Below, piece by piece: positions 17,761-26,294 of a DNA stretch of 64,000 bases. Position 1 is the stretch's first letter; the number at the start of each line of letters is the position of its first letter. The notes under the pieces are model-generated. The model saw only the letters and a program-made list of their open reading frames with translations. It was not told the DNA's origin and did not search any database. The stretch comes from Novosphingobium sp. PC22D (GTDB taxonomy: Bacteria > Pseudomonadota > Alphaproteobacteria > Sphingomonadales > Sphingomonadaceae). The position numbers were made by a program, and so were the translations under genes. The stretch covers positions 434,001 to 498,000 of the forward strand of contig NZ_MWMO01000002.1 in assembly GCF_002556635.1 (NCBI RefSeq), written 5' to 3'.

Positions 17761-18096
17761 ATGAACTCCAATTCAGGCAAGGGCCCGCATCGGGAAATCA
17801 GCGCGCAACAGCTCGCGGCGATGATCGACGACGGTGCGGCAACGGTCGTCGACGTGCGCGAAGCCGATGAATTCGCGGCAGGGCACATTCCCGGCGCCGT
17901 CAACATGCCGCTGTCAACGTTCCGCCCGTCGAACCTGCCGGTCGAGCCCGGCAAGACGCTCGTGCTCAACTGCCAAGGCGGCAAGCGCTCGGCGATGGCG
18001 CTCGACAAGTGCGGCGCGGCGCAGGAATCGGTCGATACGCACCTCGCCGGCGGCTTTGCCGGCTGGGAAGCGGCGAAGCTTCCCGTGGAACGCTAG
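17761..18096 (+). CDS. Single-domain rhodanese (sulfurtransferase)
   Basis: Carries sulfane sulfur as a cysteine persulfide. 111 residues; substrate loop CQGGKRS with active Cys71, preceded by the rhodanese fold signatures VVDVREADEFAAGHIPGAVN and followed by HLAGGFAGWEAAKLPV. No signal peptide, so cytoplasmic. Start ATG 17761 has AGAGGCAGG upstream. First gene of an operon with RND adaptor, pump and ArsR regulator; divergent from SQR. A natural acceptor for the persulfide produced by SQR. Confidence 0.93.
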   Translation: MNSNSGKGPHREISAQQLAAMIDDGAATVVDVREADEFAAGHIPGAVNMPLSTFRPSNLPVEPGKTLVLNCQGGKRSAMALDKCGAAQESVDTHLAGGFAGWEAAKLPVER

Positions 18097-18126
18097 CACC
18101 CACGCGAGCCGACGGAGTAAGCGATC

Positions 18127-19164
18127 ATGCGTAAGGCGCTCGCGGCAACTGCGGCTCTCGGCCTGCTTCTCGCCGTGCCCCTGGCAGGCTGCGGCTCAAC
18201 CGAGGAGCCCACCGAGACGGCACGGGCCCCGGCGGGCCCGAGGCTCGTGCTCACGCCGAGCGACACGGTCGACTGGCAGGACGTCAGCGCCGAAATCGCC
18301 ACGGTCGATCAGGCGCAGGTGCTCGCGCGCATTCCCGGCATCCTGGCGACGCTCTCTGTTCGCGAAGGCGATATGGTCCGCAAGGGCCAGGCCATCGGCC
18401 GCATCGTCGACAGCCAGCTCGGCTATCAGTCGGGCGCCTACGGCGCGCAGGCCGCCGCCGCCCGCGCGCAGGCTGAACAGGCCAAGGCCGAACTCGAGCG
18501 CGTCCGCTTCCTCCACGACAATGGCGTCTACGCCAAGGCGCGACTCGAACAGGCACAGGCCGCCGCTGCCGCCGCGCAGGCGCAGGTCCGCGCGGCGCAG
18601 GCGCAGCAGGCGGCCGTCGGGGCCGTTGCCGGGCAGGGCCGCGTCGTCGCGCCCGCGACCGGACGCGTCCTGCACGCCGACGTGCCGCCCGGCTCGCCCG
18701 TGACGCCTGGCATGACGGTGGCGGTGATCACCGCCGGCCCGACGATCGTCCGACTGGAAATGCCCGAATCGCTGGCCGACAAGGTCCGGATCGGCTCGCG
18801 CGTGAGCGTCTCGCGCGCCGGCGGCGGCGAGACGATGGGCCGCGTCGTTAAGCTCTATCCTTCCGTCGCGACGGGACAGGTCAGGGCCGATGTCGAAATG
18901 CCCGGAATCGACAATTCGCTGATCGGCCGTCGGCTGCCGGCGAGAGTGGAAACCGGAACCCGCAAGGCGCTGCTGGTGCCGCGCGCCTTCGTCACGAGCC
19001 GCTATGGCATCGACTACGTCACCGTCCTGACTAAGGACGGAGACGGCGCCGAAGTGCCCGTGCAGATGGCGGCGGCAAGCGAGCCGGGCAAGGTCGAGAT
19101 CCTGTCCGGGCTATCGGCCGGAGACACGCTGATCGGCCCCGCGAGGGACGCGAGCGGCGCATGA
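18127..19164 (+). CDS. RND periplasmic adaptor lipoprotein (HlyD/AcrA family)
   Basis: 345 residues. Signal peptide with lipobox LAGC (Cys about 22), then lipoyl halves (ILATLSVREGDMVRKGQAIG; GRVVAPATGRVLHADVPPGS), a helical hairpin rich in Ala/Gln (residues about 100-165) and beta-barrel/membrane-proximal domains (EVPVQMAAASEPGKVEILSG). Stop overlaps the RND pump ATG by four bases. Couples the pump to a TolC channel, probably the one at 14763-16022. Confidence 0.93.
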   Translation: MRKALAATAALGLLLAVPLAGCGSTEEPTETARAPAGPRLVLTPSDTVDWQDVSAEIATVDQAQVLARIPGILATLSVREGDMVRKGQAIGRIVDSQLGYQSGAYGAQAAAARAQAEQAKAELERVRFLHDNGVYAKARLEQAQAAAAAAQAQVRAAQAQQAAVGAVAGQGRVVAPATGRVLHADVPPGSPVTPGMTVAVITAGPTIVRLEMPESLADKVRIGSRVSVSRAGGGETMGRVVKLYPSVATGQVRADVEMPGIDNSLIGRRLPARVETGTRKALLVPRAFVTSRYGIDYVTVLTKDGDGAEVPVQMAAASEPGKVEILSGLSAGDTLIGPARDASGA

Positions 19165-22100
19165 ATCTGGGCATTTCCGGCAGGCTGACCCGCGCGACGA
19201 TCCAGTCACCGCTGACGCCTCTTTTCCTGCTGGCCGCGATCGTCGTCGGACTGATCTCCACGATCACGATCCCGCGCGAGGAAGAGCCGCAGATCAAGGT
19301 GCCGATGGTCGACATCATGGTCCAGGCGCCCGGCCTTTCCGCGCCTGACGCGGTGGAGCTGGTCGCCAAACCGCTGGAGACCATCGTCAGGAGCGTCGAT
19401 GGGGTGGAGCACGTCTACACACAGGCGCAGGACCACGGCGTGCTCGTCACCGCCCGATTTCTCGTCGGTTCCAATCCCGAGGACGCGGCGATCCGCATCA
19501 ACGAGAAGATCGAGGCGAACAAGCACCTGATCCCGGTGGGCGTGCCGTTCCCGCAAGTGACCGTTCGCGGGATCAACGACGTACCGATCGTCGTCCTGAC
19601 GCTCGCGCCCAAGCCCGGCGCGGCGGGGCAATGGAACGATCAGGCGCTTGCCGAACTGGCGGGCAAGCTGCGCACCGAGATCGCCAAGGTCGACGATGTC
19701 GGCCTCACCTTCATCACCGGCGGACAGACGATGGCGCTGCGCGTCGTGCCCGACCCTGCCCGCCTCGCGCTTTACGATGTGCCGCTGAGCAACGTGATCG
19801 AGGCGGTCGGCCAGGCCAACCGCGCCTTTCCCGCAGGGACCGTGCGTGAAGACGGCCGGACTGCGCTCGTGGTCGCCGGGCAAAGCCTGCGCGATGCACG
19901 CGAGCTTTCGCAGCTCACCGTGCGCTCAGTCACGGGCGCGCCGGTGCTGCTGTCCGACGTCGCCAGAGTGGAACGCGAAGCAACCCGGGATCAGGCGCGC
20001 GCCGTGCGCTGGACCAGGGACGACAAGGGCGATTGGACGATGGCTCCGGCCGTCAGCCTCGCCATCGCCAAGCGTGCCGGCGCCAATGCCGTGGTCGTGG
20101 CCGAGCAGGTGGTCGAGCGCGTGCACCTTCTGCAAGGCACGCTCATCCCGCAGGGTGTCGAGGTGGCGGTGACGCGCAACTACGGCGAAACCGCCAACGA
20201 AAAGGCCAACGAGCTGATCTTACACCTGGCGCTGGCGACGGTCTCGATCGTGGTGCTGATCGGCTTCGCCATCGGCTGGCGCGAGGCGGGCGTGACGGCG
20301 ATCGTCATTCCCACGACGATCATGCTGACTATGTTCGCATCGAACCTGATGGGCTTCACCATCAACCGCGTGAGCCTGTTCGCGCTGATCTTCTCGATCG
20401 GCATCCTCGTCGACGACGCGATCGTCATGATCGAAAACATCGCGCGGCACTGGGCGATGCAAGACGGCGCCGGCGGCGATGCGCGCAGCCGCGTGGACGC
20501 GGCGATCGAGGCGGTCGCCGAAGTCGGCAATCCCACCGTGATCGCGACGCTCACGGTCGTGGCGGCGCTGCTGCCGATGCTGTTCGTGTCGGGGCTGATG
20601 GGGCCCTACATGGCGCCGATCCCGATCAACGCGTCGGCAGCGATGATCTTCAGCTTCTTCGTCGCGGTGATCATCGCGCCCTGGCTGATGATCCGCTTCG
20701 CACGCCAGACGCTCGCCAATGGCGGCGGCGGCGCGCATGCGGACGACCACGGCGGCAGGCTGGGCGCGCTCTACAAGCGCTACGCCAGCCGGGTGATCGC
20801 CACGAAACGGAGCGCGTGGCGATTCCTGATCGCGGTCGGCATCGCCACCCTGCTCGCCTGCTCGATGTTCTACTTCAAGGCGGTGACGGTCAAACTGCTG
20901 CCCTTCGACAACAAGAGCGAGGTGCAACTGCTCGTCGACTTGCCCGAGGGGACCAGCCTCGAGACCACCGCCCGCGTGCTGCAACAAGCCGCGACGATCA
21001 CCCGCTCGGTGCCCGAAGTGGTCTCGATGGAAGGCTATGCCGGCACCTCCGCGCCGTTCAATTTCAACGGCCTGGTCCGCCACTATTTCCTGCGCAGCCA
21101 GCCCGAGATGGGCGATCTGATGGTCGCGCTGCTGCCCAAGGGCGACCGCTCGCGCTCGAGCCACGAAATCGCGGTCGTCCTGCGCGAGAAGCTCGAGGCG
21201 ATCCCCCTGCCCGCCGGCGGTTCGCTCAAGGTCGTCGAGACCCCGCCCGGCCCGCCGGTCCTCGCGACGCTGCTCGCCGAGATCTACGGCCCCGACGAAG
21301 CCACGCGGATGAACACGGCCGAGCAGGTGGAGAAGATCTTCCGCTCGGTGCCCTTCATCGTCGATGTCGACAATTCCTTCGGCCAACCCCGTCCGACGCT
21401 TCGGCTCGTGCCCGACCGGGCCAAGCTCGACCACTACGGCCTGTCCGAGCGCCAGTTATTCGATTCGATCGGCACCCTGCTCGGCAGCCGAACCATCGGC
21501 TATGCCTCGCGAAACGCCGGGACCCACGGCAGCGGACGCGATCCCTTGCCGATCGTGCTGGAACTCGACCAGTCGCAGCGCACATGGTCGGCGGCGCTTG
21601 CCGCGACGCCGGTGGCCGTGGCGCAGGGGCCGGCCGGGCCCACGCTCGTCCGGCTAGGAGAGCTCGTCACCGCGCGGACCGAACCGGGCGGACAGACGAT
21701 CTTCCGGCGTGACGGGCGCGGCGTGAACATGGTCACCGCCGAACTCGCCGGGCGCTACGAAGCGCCGATCTACGGCATGCTCGCGGTGGACGAGGCGATC
21801 GAGGGCTTCGACTGGCAGGCGCACGGGCTGCAAAAGCCGCAGGTGATCCTGCACGGCCAGCCCGATGACGAGAGCAAGCCCTCGCTGCTGTGGGACGGCG
21901 AATGGGAAATCACCTGGGTCACCTTCCGCGATATGGGCGGAGCCTTCATGATCGCGCTTCTGGGCATCTACGTGCTGGTGGTCGGGCAGTTCCGCAGCTT
22001 CACCATTCCGCTGGTGATCCTCACCCCGGTTCCGCTGACCATGGTGGGGATCGTGCTCGGGCACATGCTGTTCCGCGCGCCCTTCACCGCCACCTCGATG

Positions 22101-22424
22101 ATCGGCTTCATCGCGCTGGCGGGCATCATCGTGCGGAACTCTATCCTGCTCGTGGACTTTATCCGGCACAGCCGCTCGCCCGACAAGAGCTTGCGCCAAA
22201 CCCTGTTGGAGGCCGGCATGATCCGGTTCAAGCCGATCGTACTTACCGCCGCGGCCGCCATGATCGGCGCCGCCGTGATCCTGACCGACCCGATCTTTCA
22301 GGGTCTTGCGATCTCGCTGATGTTCGGCCTGGCCTCATCGACCCTGCTGACGGTTCTGGTCATCCCCGCGATCTACGTCGTCCTTCGCGACGACGGCAGG
22401 GCATTGGAAAGCCACGAAGCATGA
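19161..22424 (+). CDS. RND efflux pump, inner-membrane transporter (HAE1-like)
   Basis: 1087 residues, the usual length, with 12 predicted membrane spans in two halves. N-terminal TM1, then periplasmic porter domain; the proton-relay region in TM4 reads FSIGILVDDAIVMIENI (adjacent Asp pair). TM10-12 near the end (LAGIIVRNSILLVDFIRHSR; FGLASSTLLTVLVIPAIYVV). Divergent from the classic AcrB/heavy-metal CusA sequences; substrate unknown. Embedded between rhodanese and an ArsR regulator of the sulfide-linked locus, so export of sulfur species or sulfide-derived metabolites is possible, as is a conventional drug or metal role. Confidence 0.93.
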   Translation: MNLGISGRLTRATIQSPLTPLFLLAAIVVGLISTITIPREEEPQIKVPMVDIMVQAPGLSAPDAVELVAKPLETIVRSVDGVEHVYTQAQDHGVLVTARFLVGSNPEDAAIRINEKIEANKHLIPVGVPFPQVTVRGINDVPIVVLTLAPKPGAAGQWNDQALAELAGKLRTEIAKVDDVGLTFITGGQTMALRVVPDPARLALYDVPLSNVIEAVGQANRAFPAGTVREDGRTALVVAGQSLRDARELSQLTVRSVTGAPVLLSDVARVEREATRDQARAVRWTRDDKGDWTMAPAVSLAIAKRAGANAVVVAEQVVERVHLLQGTLIPQGVEVAVTRNYGETANEKANELILHLALATVSIVVLIGFAIGWREAGVTAIVIPTTIMLTMFASNLMGFTINRVSLFALIFSIGILVDDAIVMIENIARHWAMQDGAGGDARSRVDAAIEAVAEVGNPTVIATLTVVAALLPMLFVSGLMGPYMAPIPINASAAMIFSFFVAVIIAPWLMIRFARQTLANGGGGAHADDHGGRLGALYKRYASRVIATKRSAWRFLIAVGIATLLACSMFYFKAVTVKLLPFDNKSEVQLLVDLPEGTSLETTARVLQQAATITRSVPEVVSMEGYAGTSAPFNFNGLVRHYFLRSQPEMGDLMVALLPKGDRSRSSHEIAVVLREKLEAIPLPAGGSLKVVETPPGPPVLATLLAEIYGPDEATRMNTAEQVEKIFRSVPFIVDVDNSFGQPRPTLRLVPDRAKLDHYGLSERQLFDSIGTLLGSRTIGYASRNAGTHGSGRDPLPIVLELDQSQRTWSAALAATPVAVAQGPAGPTLVRLGELVTARTEPGGQTIFRRDGRGVNMVTAELAGRYEAPIYGMLAVDEAIEGFDWQAHGLQKPQVILHGQPDDESKPSLLWDGEWEITWVTFRDMGGAFMIALLGIYVLVVGQFRSFTIPLVILTPVPLTMVGIVLGHMLFRAPFTATSMIGFIALAGIIVRNSILLVDFIRHSRSPDKSLRQTLLEAGMIRFKPIVLTAAAAMIGAAVILTDPIFQGLAISLMFGLASSTLLTVLVIPAIYVVLRDDGRALESHEA

Positions 22425-22741
22425 AGACGACCGACCCGTCCGAACTCCAGGCGCTCAAGTCCAACGCCAATGCCATGGCGGGGCGGCTCAAGATGCTGAG
22501 CAATTCCGAGCGCCTGCTGATGCTGTGCCGGATGGACGAAGGCGAAGTCTCGGTCAGCGAACTGGTGGACCTAACCGGCCTTTCCCAGTCCTCGGTCTCG
22601 CAGCATCTGGCCCTGCTGCGCGATGAGGGCATCGCCGCGATCCGCAGCGAGGCGCAGACCCGCTATTACAGCCTGAAGGACCCGATCGTGCGCGACATCA
22701 TCCGCGCCTTGTGCGACATCTGCAGCAATTCCTGCGACTAG
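22421..22741 (+). CDS. ArsR-family regulator, SqrR/BigR/YgaV-like
   Basis: 106-residue winged-helix repressor. Recognition helix LTGLSQSSVSQHLALLRDEG at 51-70. Cys36 in RLLMLCRMDEGEVSVSEL matches the position of the conserved first redox cysteine of SqrR/BigR-type sulfide sensors; Cys98, Cys101 and Cys105 in the C-terminal helix (LCDICSNSCD) offer the partner. These regulators release DNA when the two cysteines are bridged by a polysulfide. ATG 22421 overlaps the RND stop (ATGA). Likely autoregulates this operon and divergent sqr. A metal-sensing role through the same cysteines is an alternative. Confidence 0.88.
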   Translation: MKTTDPSELQALKSNANAMAGRLKMLSNSERLLMLCRMDEGEVSVSELVDLTGLSQSSVSQHLALLRDEGIAAIRSEAQTRYYSLKDPIVRDIIRALCDICSNSCD

Positions 22742-22750
22742 GACCCCGAC

Positions 22751-23188
22751 GTGAGCGACTCCGAGATCATTGCCTGCCCCGCCTGCGCATCGCTCAACCG
22801 CGTGCCGAGCACGAAGCTGGCGGACGGAGGTAAATGCGGGCGATGCCACTCGCCGCTATTCGATGGCCATCCGGTGACGCTCACCGCGGCCAACTTCAAC
22901 GCGCATGCCGCCCGCAGCAGCATTCCCCTGCTGGTCGATTTCTGGGCGTCATGGTGCGGACCGTGCCGCCAGATGGCACCGCAATTCGAAGCCGCCGCAC
23001 GCGAATTGGAACCCACAGTGCGGCTCGGCAAGCTCGATACCGAGGCCGAGCAGGCGATCGCCGGGCGCTATGGCATCCGTTCGATCCCGACGATGATCCT
23101 GATCACGGGCGGACGCGAGATCGCGCGGCAATCCGGCGTCATGCCCGCGCACGCGATCATCTCATGGGTCGGGCAGGCGCTGTCGTAA
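22751..23188 (+). CDS. trxC: Thioredoxin 2 (TrxC) with N-terminal zinc ribbon
   Basis: Cytoplasmic disulfide reductase. 145 residues from GTG 22751. Zinc-ribbon cysteines Cys9, Cys12, Cys29 and Cys32 (CPAC, CGRC) and active site WCGPC at 68-72 (Cys69/Cys72), then RSIPTMILITGGREI. TrxC-type thioredoxins are peroxide- and zinc-responsive and can release sulfide from protein persulfides. Nine bases after the arsR stop, probably the last gene of the rhodanese operon, which fits sulfur-stress recovery. Confidence 0.92.
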   Translation: MSDSEIIACPACASLNRVPSTKLADGGKCGRCHSPLFDGHPVTLTAANFNAHAARSSIPLLVDFWASWCGPCRQMAPQFEAAARELEPTVRLGKLDTEAEQAIAGRYGIRSIPTMILITGGREIARQSGVMPAHAIISWVGQALS

Positions 23189-23464
23189 GAAGCCGCGTGA
23201 AGGAACGTCCGACCAGGGACCGCCGGATGCACCGGGCGACGCTCATGGGTCTCGTGGTCCGGCAACTGGTAACATTACGGATAGCGAAGCCATCGGGCGC
23301 ACGCCAGTCATCGAGATATCGTCCGGCTGGTTTTGCCGGTTTTCCGGCATCCCCTGCGATGCGACGCCGCGTCGCTCTCGCTCCCCGTCCGGCAAGCCGG
23401 CACTACCTCGCATCAGAGCGAAGCATATGTCCGGAACCGATGGGCTGAAGCGGGGGGCAGGAAC

Positions 23465-25336
23465 TTGCGGAACTTCGTCGCCAACGTGCGCGTCAGCGAA
23501 TTGCTGCTGGAACACATGCCGGCGGCGATCGCCCTGTTCGATACCGAAATGCGGTATATCGCCTGTAGTCGCCGCTGGCGGACCGACTACGGTCTCGAAG
23601 GTCTGGACATTATCGGACGCTCGCACGAGGAAGTCTTCCCCGAGACTGCGGAGCGCATGCGCGAGATCCATCGCCGCGCGCTTTCCGGAGAAACGCAATC
23701 GAGCCACGCCGAGGCCTTTCCGCGCGCGGACGGCGCGACCGACTGGATCGAGTGGGAGATGGTCCCCTGGCGCGACGAGGCGGGCGAAATCGGGGGGGTG
23801 GTGCTCTTCACCCAGGTTCTGACCGACGCGATCGAGAGCAAGCGCGAGGCCAGGACGCTCGACAGCGAACTCAATCTCCTGATCGACAGCGCCACGCACC
23901 ACGCCATCTGCATGCTCGATCCCGACGGGTACGTGCGCATCTGGAACACAGGGGCGGAACGGCTCTTCGGCTGGAGCGAGGATGAAGTCCTGGGCCAGCA
24001 TTTCGCAATGATGTTCGAGGCCGGCGACCGGTCCTCGAAGGTGCCGGCGGACCAACTGGCCGCTGCCCGAAACGAGGGCCTGTTTCACGCCCGCTCGACC
24101 CGCGTACGCAAGGACGGTTCGCGCTTCCTTGCCGATGTGACCCTGGGCCGGATCGATGACGAGACCGGCAATTGCCTCGGCTTCGGCCACGTGGTGCACG
24201 ACGTCACCGAGGAAGCCGAGAGCCTGCGGACGATAAAAGCCAACGAAGCCTATCTGCGTTCCATCCTCGAAACGGTGCCCGACGCGATGATCACCATCGA
24301 CGATCACGGGCAAATGCTCTCGTTCAGCACCGCGGCGGAGAAACTGTTCGGCTATCGCGCGGCGGAAGTCGTCGGGCGCAACATAGCCATGCTCATCCCC
24401 GAACCGGACCGTTCGCGCCATAACGAGTATCTCGCGCGCTATCACGCGACCGGCGACCAGCGCATCATTGGCGACATGCGCCGCGTGTTCGGCCGACGCA
24501 AGGACGGCTCGGTCTTTCCTCACGAACTCTACGTCGGTGGGGCAAGCAGCGGCGGCAGGACCATCTTCACCGGGTTCATTCGCGATCTTACGACGCGCGA
24601 GGCGACCGATGCCCGGCTGAACGAATTGCAGAGCGAACTCATCCATATCTCGCGCGTCTCGGCGGTCGGCACCATGGCAACGGCGCTCGCCCACGAGCTC
24701 AACCAGCCGCTCACTGCCATCGCCAACTACGTCCAGACCTCGGCCGCCCTTCTGGCTCGCGGCGGGGAGGACGCGATCGCGCTGGTGCGCGAAGCGCTCG
24801 AGGAAGCGGGACGCGAAGCCATCCGCGCCGGGACGATCGTGCAAAGATTGCGCGATTTCGTCGCACGCGGCGAGCTGGAGCGTACGGTCGTGTCGCCGCG
24901 CGAGCTCGCCTTGCAGGCGCACGAGCTCGGCGCGGCGGGCGCGACGGCGGGAGGAATTTCCTGCGAGGTCGCGGTGCCGCCGGAACTCGCGCCCGTCCTG
25001 GTCGATCGCGTCCAGATCCAGCAAGTGCTGCTGAACCTGATCCGCAACGCGATGGAGGCGATGGGCGGCAAGGGGCGGATCATAATCGGCGCGGAGCGGG
25101 AAGGCGCCATGATGCGTTTCAGCGTGGTCGACTCCGGACCCGGAATTGCGCCGGACAAGGCCGACAAGCTCTTCGAACCGTTCGTCAGCGACAAGGCGAG
25201 CGGCATGGGCATCGGTCTGGCGATCTGCCGCACCATCGTCGAGGCGCACGGGGGACGGATGTGGTGCGAAACGCCGCCCGAAGGCGGCGCGGCGTTCCAC
25301 TTCACCGTTCCGGTAGCGGAGACCGGCCATGACTGA
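23465..25336 (+). CDS. fixL: FixL-like oxygen-sensing histidine kinase (haem PAS)
   Basis: Cytoplasmic sensor kinase, about 623 residues, no membrane segments. Three PAS domains (roughly 8-130, 137-255, 262-385), HisKA with phospho-acceptor His410 (ALAHELNQPLTAIANY), HATPase (NLIRNAMEAMGGKG; SGMGIGLAICRTIVEAHGG). The third PAS aligns with the FixL haem domain: IPEPDRSRHNEYLARYHATG carries the proximal His (about 319) and IIGDMRRVFGRRKDGSVFP the FixL Arg (about 339), the 20-residue spacing expected. Oxygen binding should inhibit the kinase. Start TTG 23465 (GGCAGG five bases before) is preferred; a GTG follows at 23486. Overlaps fixJ by 8 bp. Confidence 0.9.
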   Translation: MRNFVANVRVSELLLEHMPAAIALFDTEMRYIACSRRWRTDYGLEGLDIIGRSHEEVFPETAERMREIHRRALSGETQSSHAEAFPRADGATDWIEWEMVPWRDEAGEIGGVVLFTQVLTDAIESKREARTLDSELNLLIDSATHHAICMLDPDGYVRIWNTGAERLFGWSEDEVLGQHFAMMFEAGDRSSKVPADQLAAARNEGLFHARSTRVRKDGSRFLADVTLGRIDDETGNCLGFGHVVHDVTEEAESLRTIKANEAYLRSILETVPDAMITIDDHGQMLSFSTAAEKLFGYRAAEVVGRNIAMLIPEPDRSRHNEYLARYHATGDQRIIGDMRRVFGRRKDGSVFPHELYVGGASSGGRTIFTGFIRDLTTREATDARLNELQSELIHISRVSAVGTMATALAHELNQPLTAIANYVQTSAALLARGGEDAIALVREALEEAGREAIRAGTIVQRLRDFVARGELERTVVSPRELALQAHELGAAGATAGGISCEVAVPPELAPVLVDRVQIQQVLLNLIRNAMEAMGGKGRIIIGAEREGAMMRFSVVDSGPGIAPDKADKLFEPFVSDKASGMGIGLAICRTIVEAHGGRMWCETPPEGGAAFHFTVPVAETGHD

Positions 25337-26000
25337 CGGCACCGGCCGCTCCCGGCTCGTCCACGTCATCGATGACGAGGATTCGGTCAGGCGTTCGCTG
25401 GAGTTCCTGCTGCGCAGCGAAGGCTACCGCGTGGAGCGCTTGAGCGACGGCGAATCCTTTCTCGGCAACGCGGACAAATCGGCCCACGCCTGCCTGCTTC
25501 TCGATATCCGCATGCCGGGCCTGGACGGGCTCGAGGTCCAGGAGCGCATGGCCGCCGCGGGGCTCGATTTCCCCGTGATCGTGCTGACCGGGCACGGAGA
25601 CATAGACCTGGCGGTGCGAGCGATGAAGGCAGGCGCCGTCGACTTCCTCGTGAAACCCTTCGATCGCGAAAAGCTGCTCGATTCGCTTGCGCGCGGCTTT
25701 CGGAAGATCGACGATCGCGAAGCCCTGCGCGAGCGGGCCGACTGGGCCCGGGCTCAACTCGGCAAGCTGACCGAGCGTGAGCGCGAAGTACTCGACGGCC
25801 TGGCCTGCGGCTACCCCAACAAGACCATCGCCTATGATCTGGGAATCTCGTCGCGCACCGTGGAAGTCTATCGCGCGAATGTGATGGCAAAGCTCCAGGT
25901 CGCCTACTTCGCCGATGCGCTGCGCATCGCCTTCGCGGCGGGAATGGGGTCGGAAAGCCGCTGGCGCGCCGCGCACGACCCGGGCCCGCCGCCCTCCTGA
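25329..26000 (+). CDS. fixJ: FixJ-type response regulator
   Basis: 223 residues. Receiver domain with acidic pocket (VIDDEDS), phospho-acceptor Asp in LLDIRMPGLDGL (about 58) and switch Lys in DFLVKPFDREKLL. LuxR/GerE-type HTH at about 140-200 (LTEREREVLDGLACGYPNKT, SSRTVEVYRANVMAKL). Encoded immediately after the haem kinase, so a FixLJ pair. In rhizobia FixJ-P drives fixK and cbb3 oxidase expression; here the FNR-type regulator (51.3 kb) and cco operon (53-60.8 kb) are in the same window. The last residues (RAAHDPGPPPS) are an unstructured tail. Confidence 0.92.
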   Translation: MTDGTGRSRLVHVIDDEDSVRRSLEFLLRSEGYRVERLSDGESFLGNADKSAHACLLLDIRMPGLDGLEVQERMAAAGLDFPVIVLTGHGDIDLAVRAMKAGAVDFLVKPFDREKLLDSLARGFRKIDDREALRERADWARAQLGKLTEREREVLDGLACGYPNKTIAYDLGISSRTVEVYRANVMAKLQVAYFADALRIAFAAGMGSESRWRAAHDPGPPPS

Positions 26001-26204
26001 AGCGGCCTGCTCCGGAACATTGCGGATTTCGCCGGGCACCCATTTCGTAGCACTGTCGCTTCGCAGGCATTCCCGGCCCCGCCCCCCGCCGTTCGGGTGC
26101 CTGCACCTTTCGCGAAAGGTCTCTAAACGCGAACGGTGTGCGCCGTCGCCGCACTCGCCGCCCTCACCACATCGGCGCTGTCGCCGCCCGACAGCATCCA
26201 GAGG

Positions 26205-26226
26205 TACGATATCGATCGACATCGTA
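26205..26226. promoter_or_regulatory. Inverted repeat TACGAT-N10-ATCGTA upstream of BLUF gene
   Basis: Perfect 6-bp arms around a self-complementary centre (ATCGATCG), about 70 bp before the BLUF start in the otherwise empty 294-bp gap after fixJ. A plausible operator or promoter element; no consensus recognised. Confidence 0.35.
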
Positions 26227-26294
26227 TCATTCCGCATGGCACCGCCGCGAGGCAAGGCGGAGACTGCGCATCAGATAAATTGGGGCGGAAACCG

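Noticed and set aside
23243..25369. 708-codon minus-strand frame over fixL
   Set aside because: Antisense shadow; fixL shows PAS, HisKA and HATPase motifs in the other strand.
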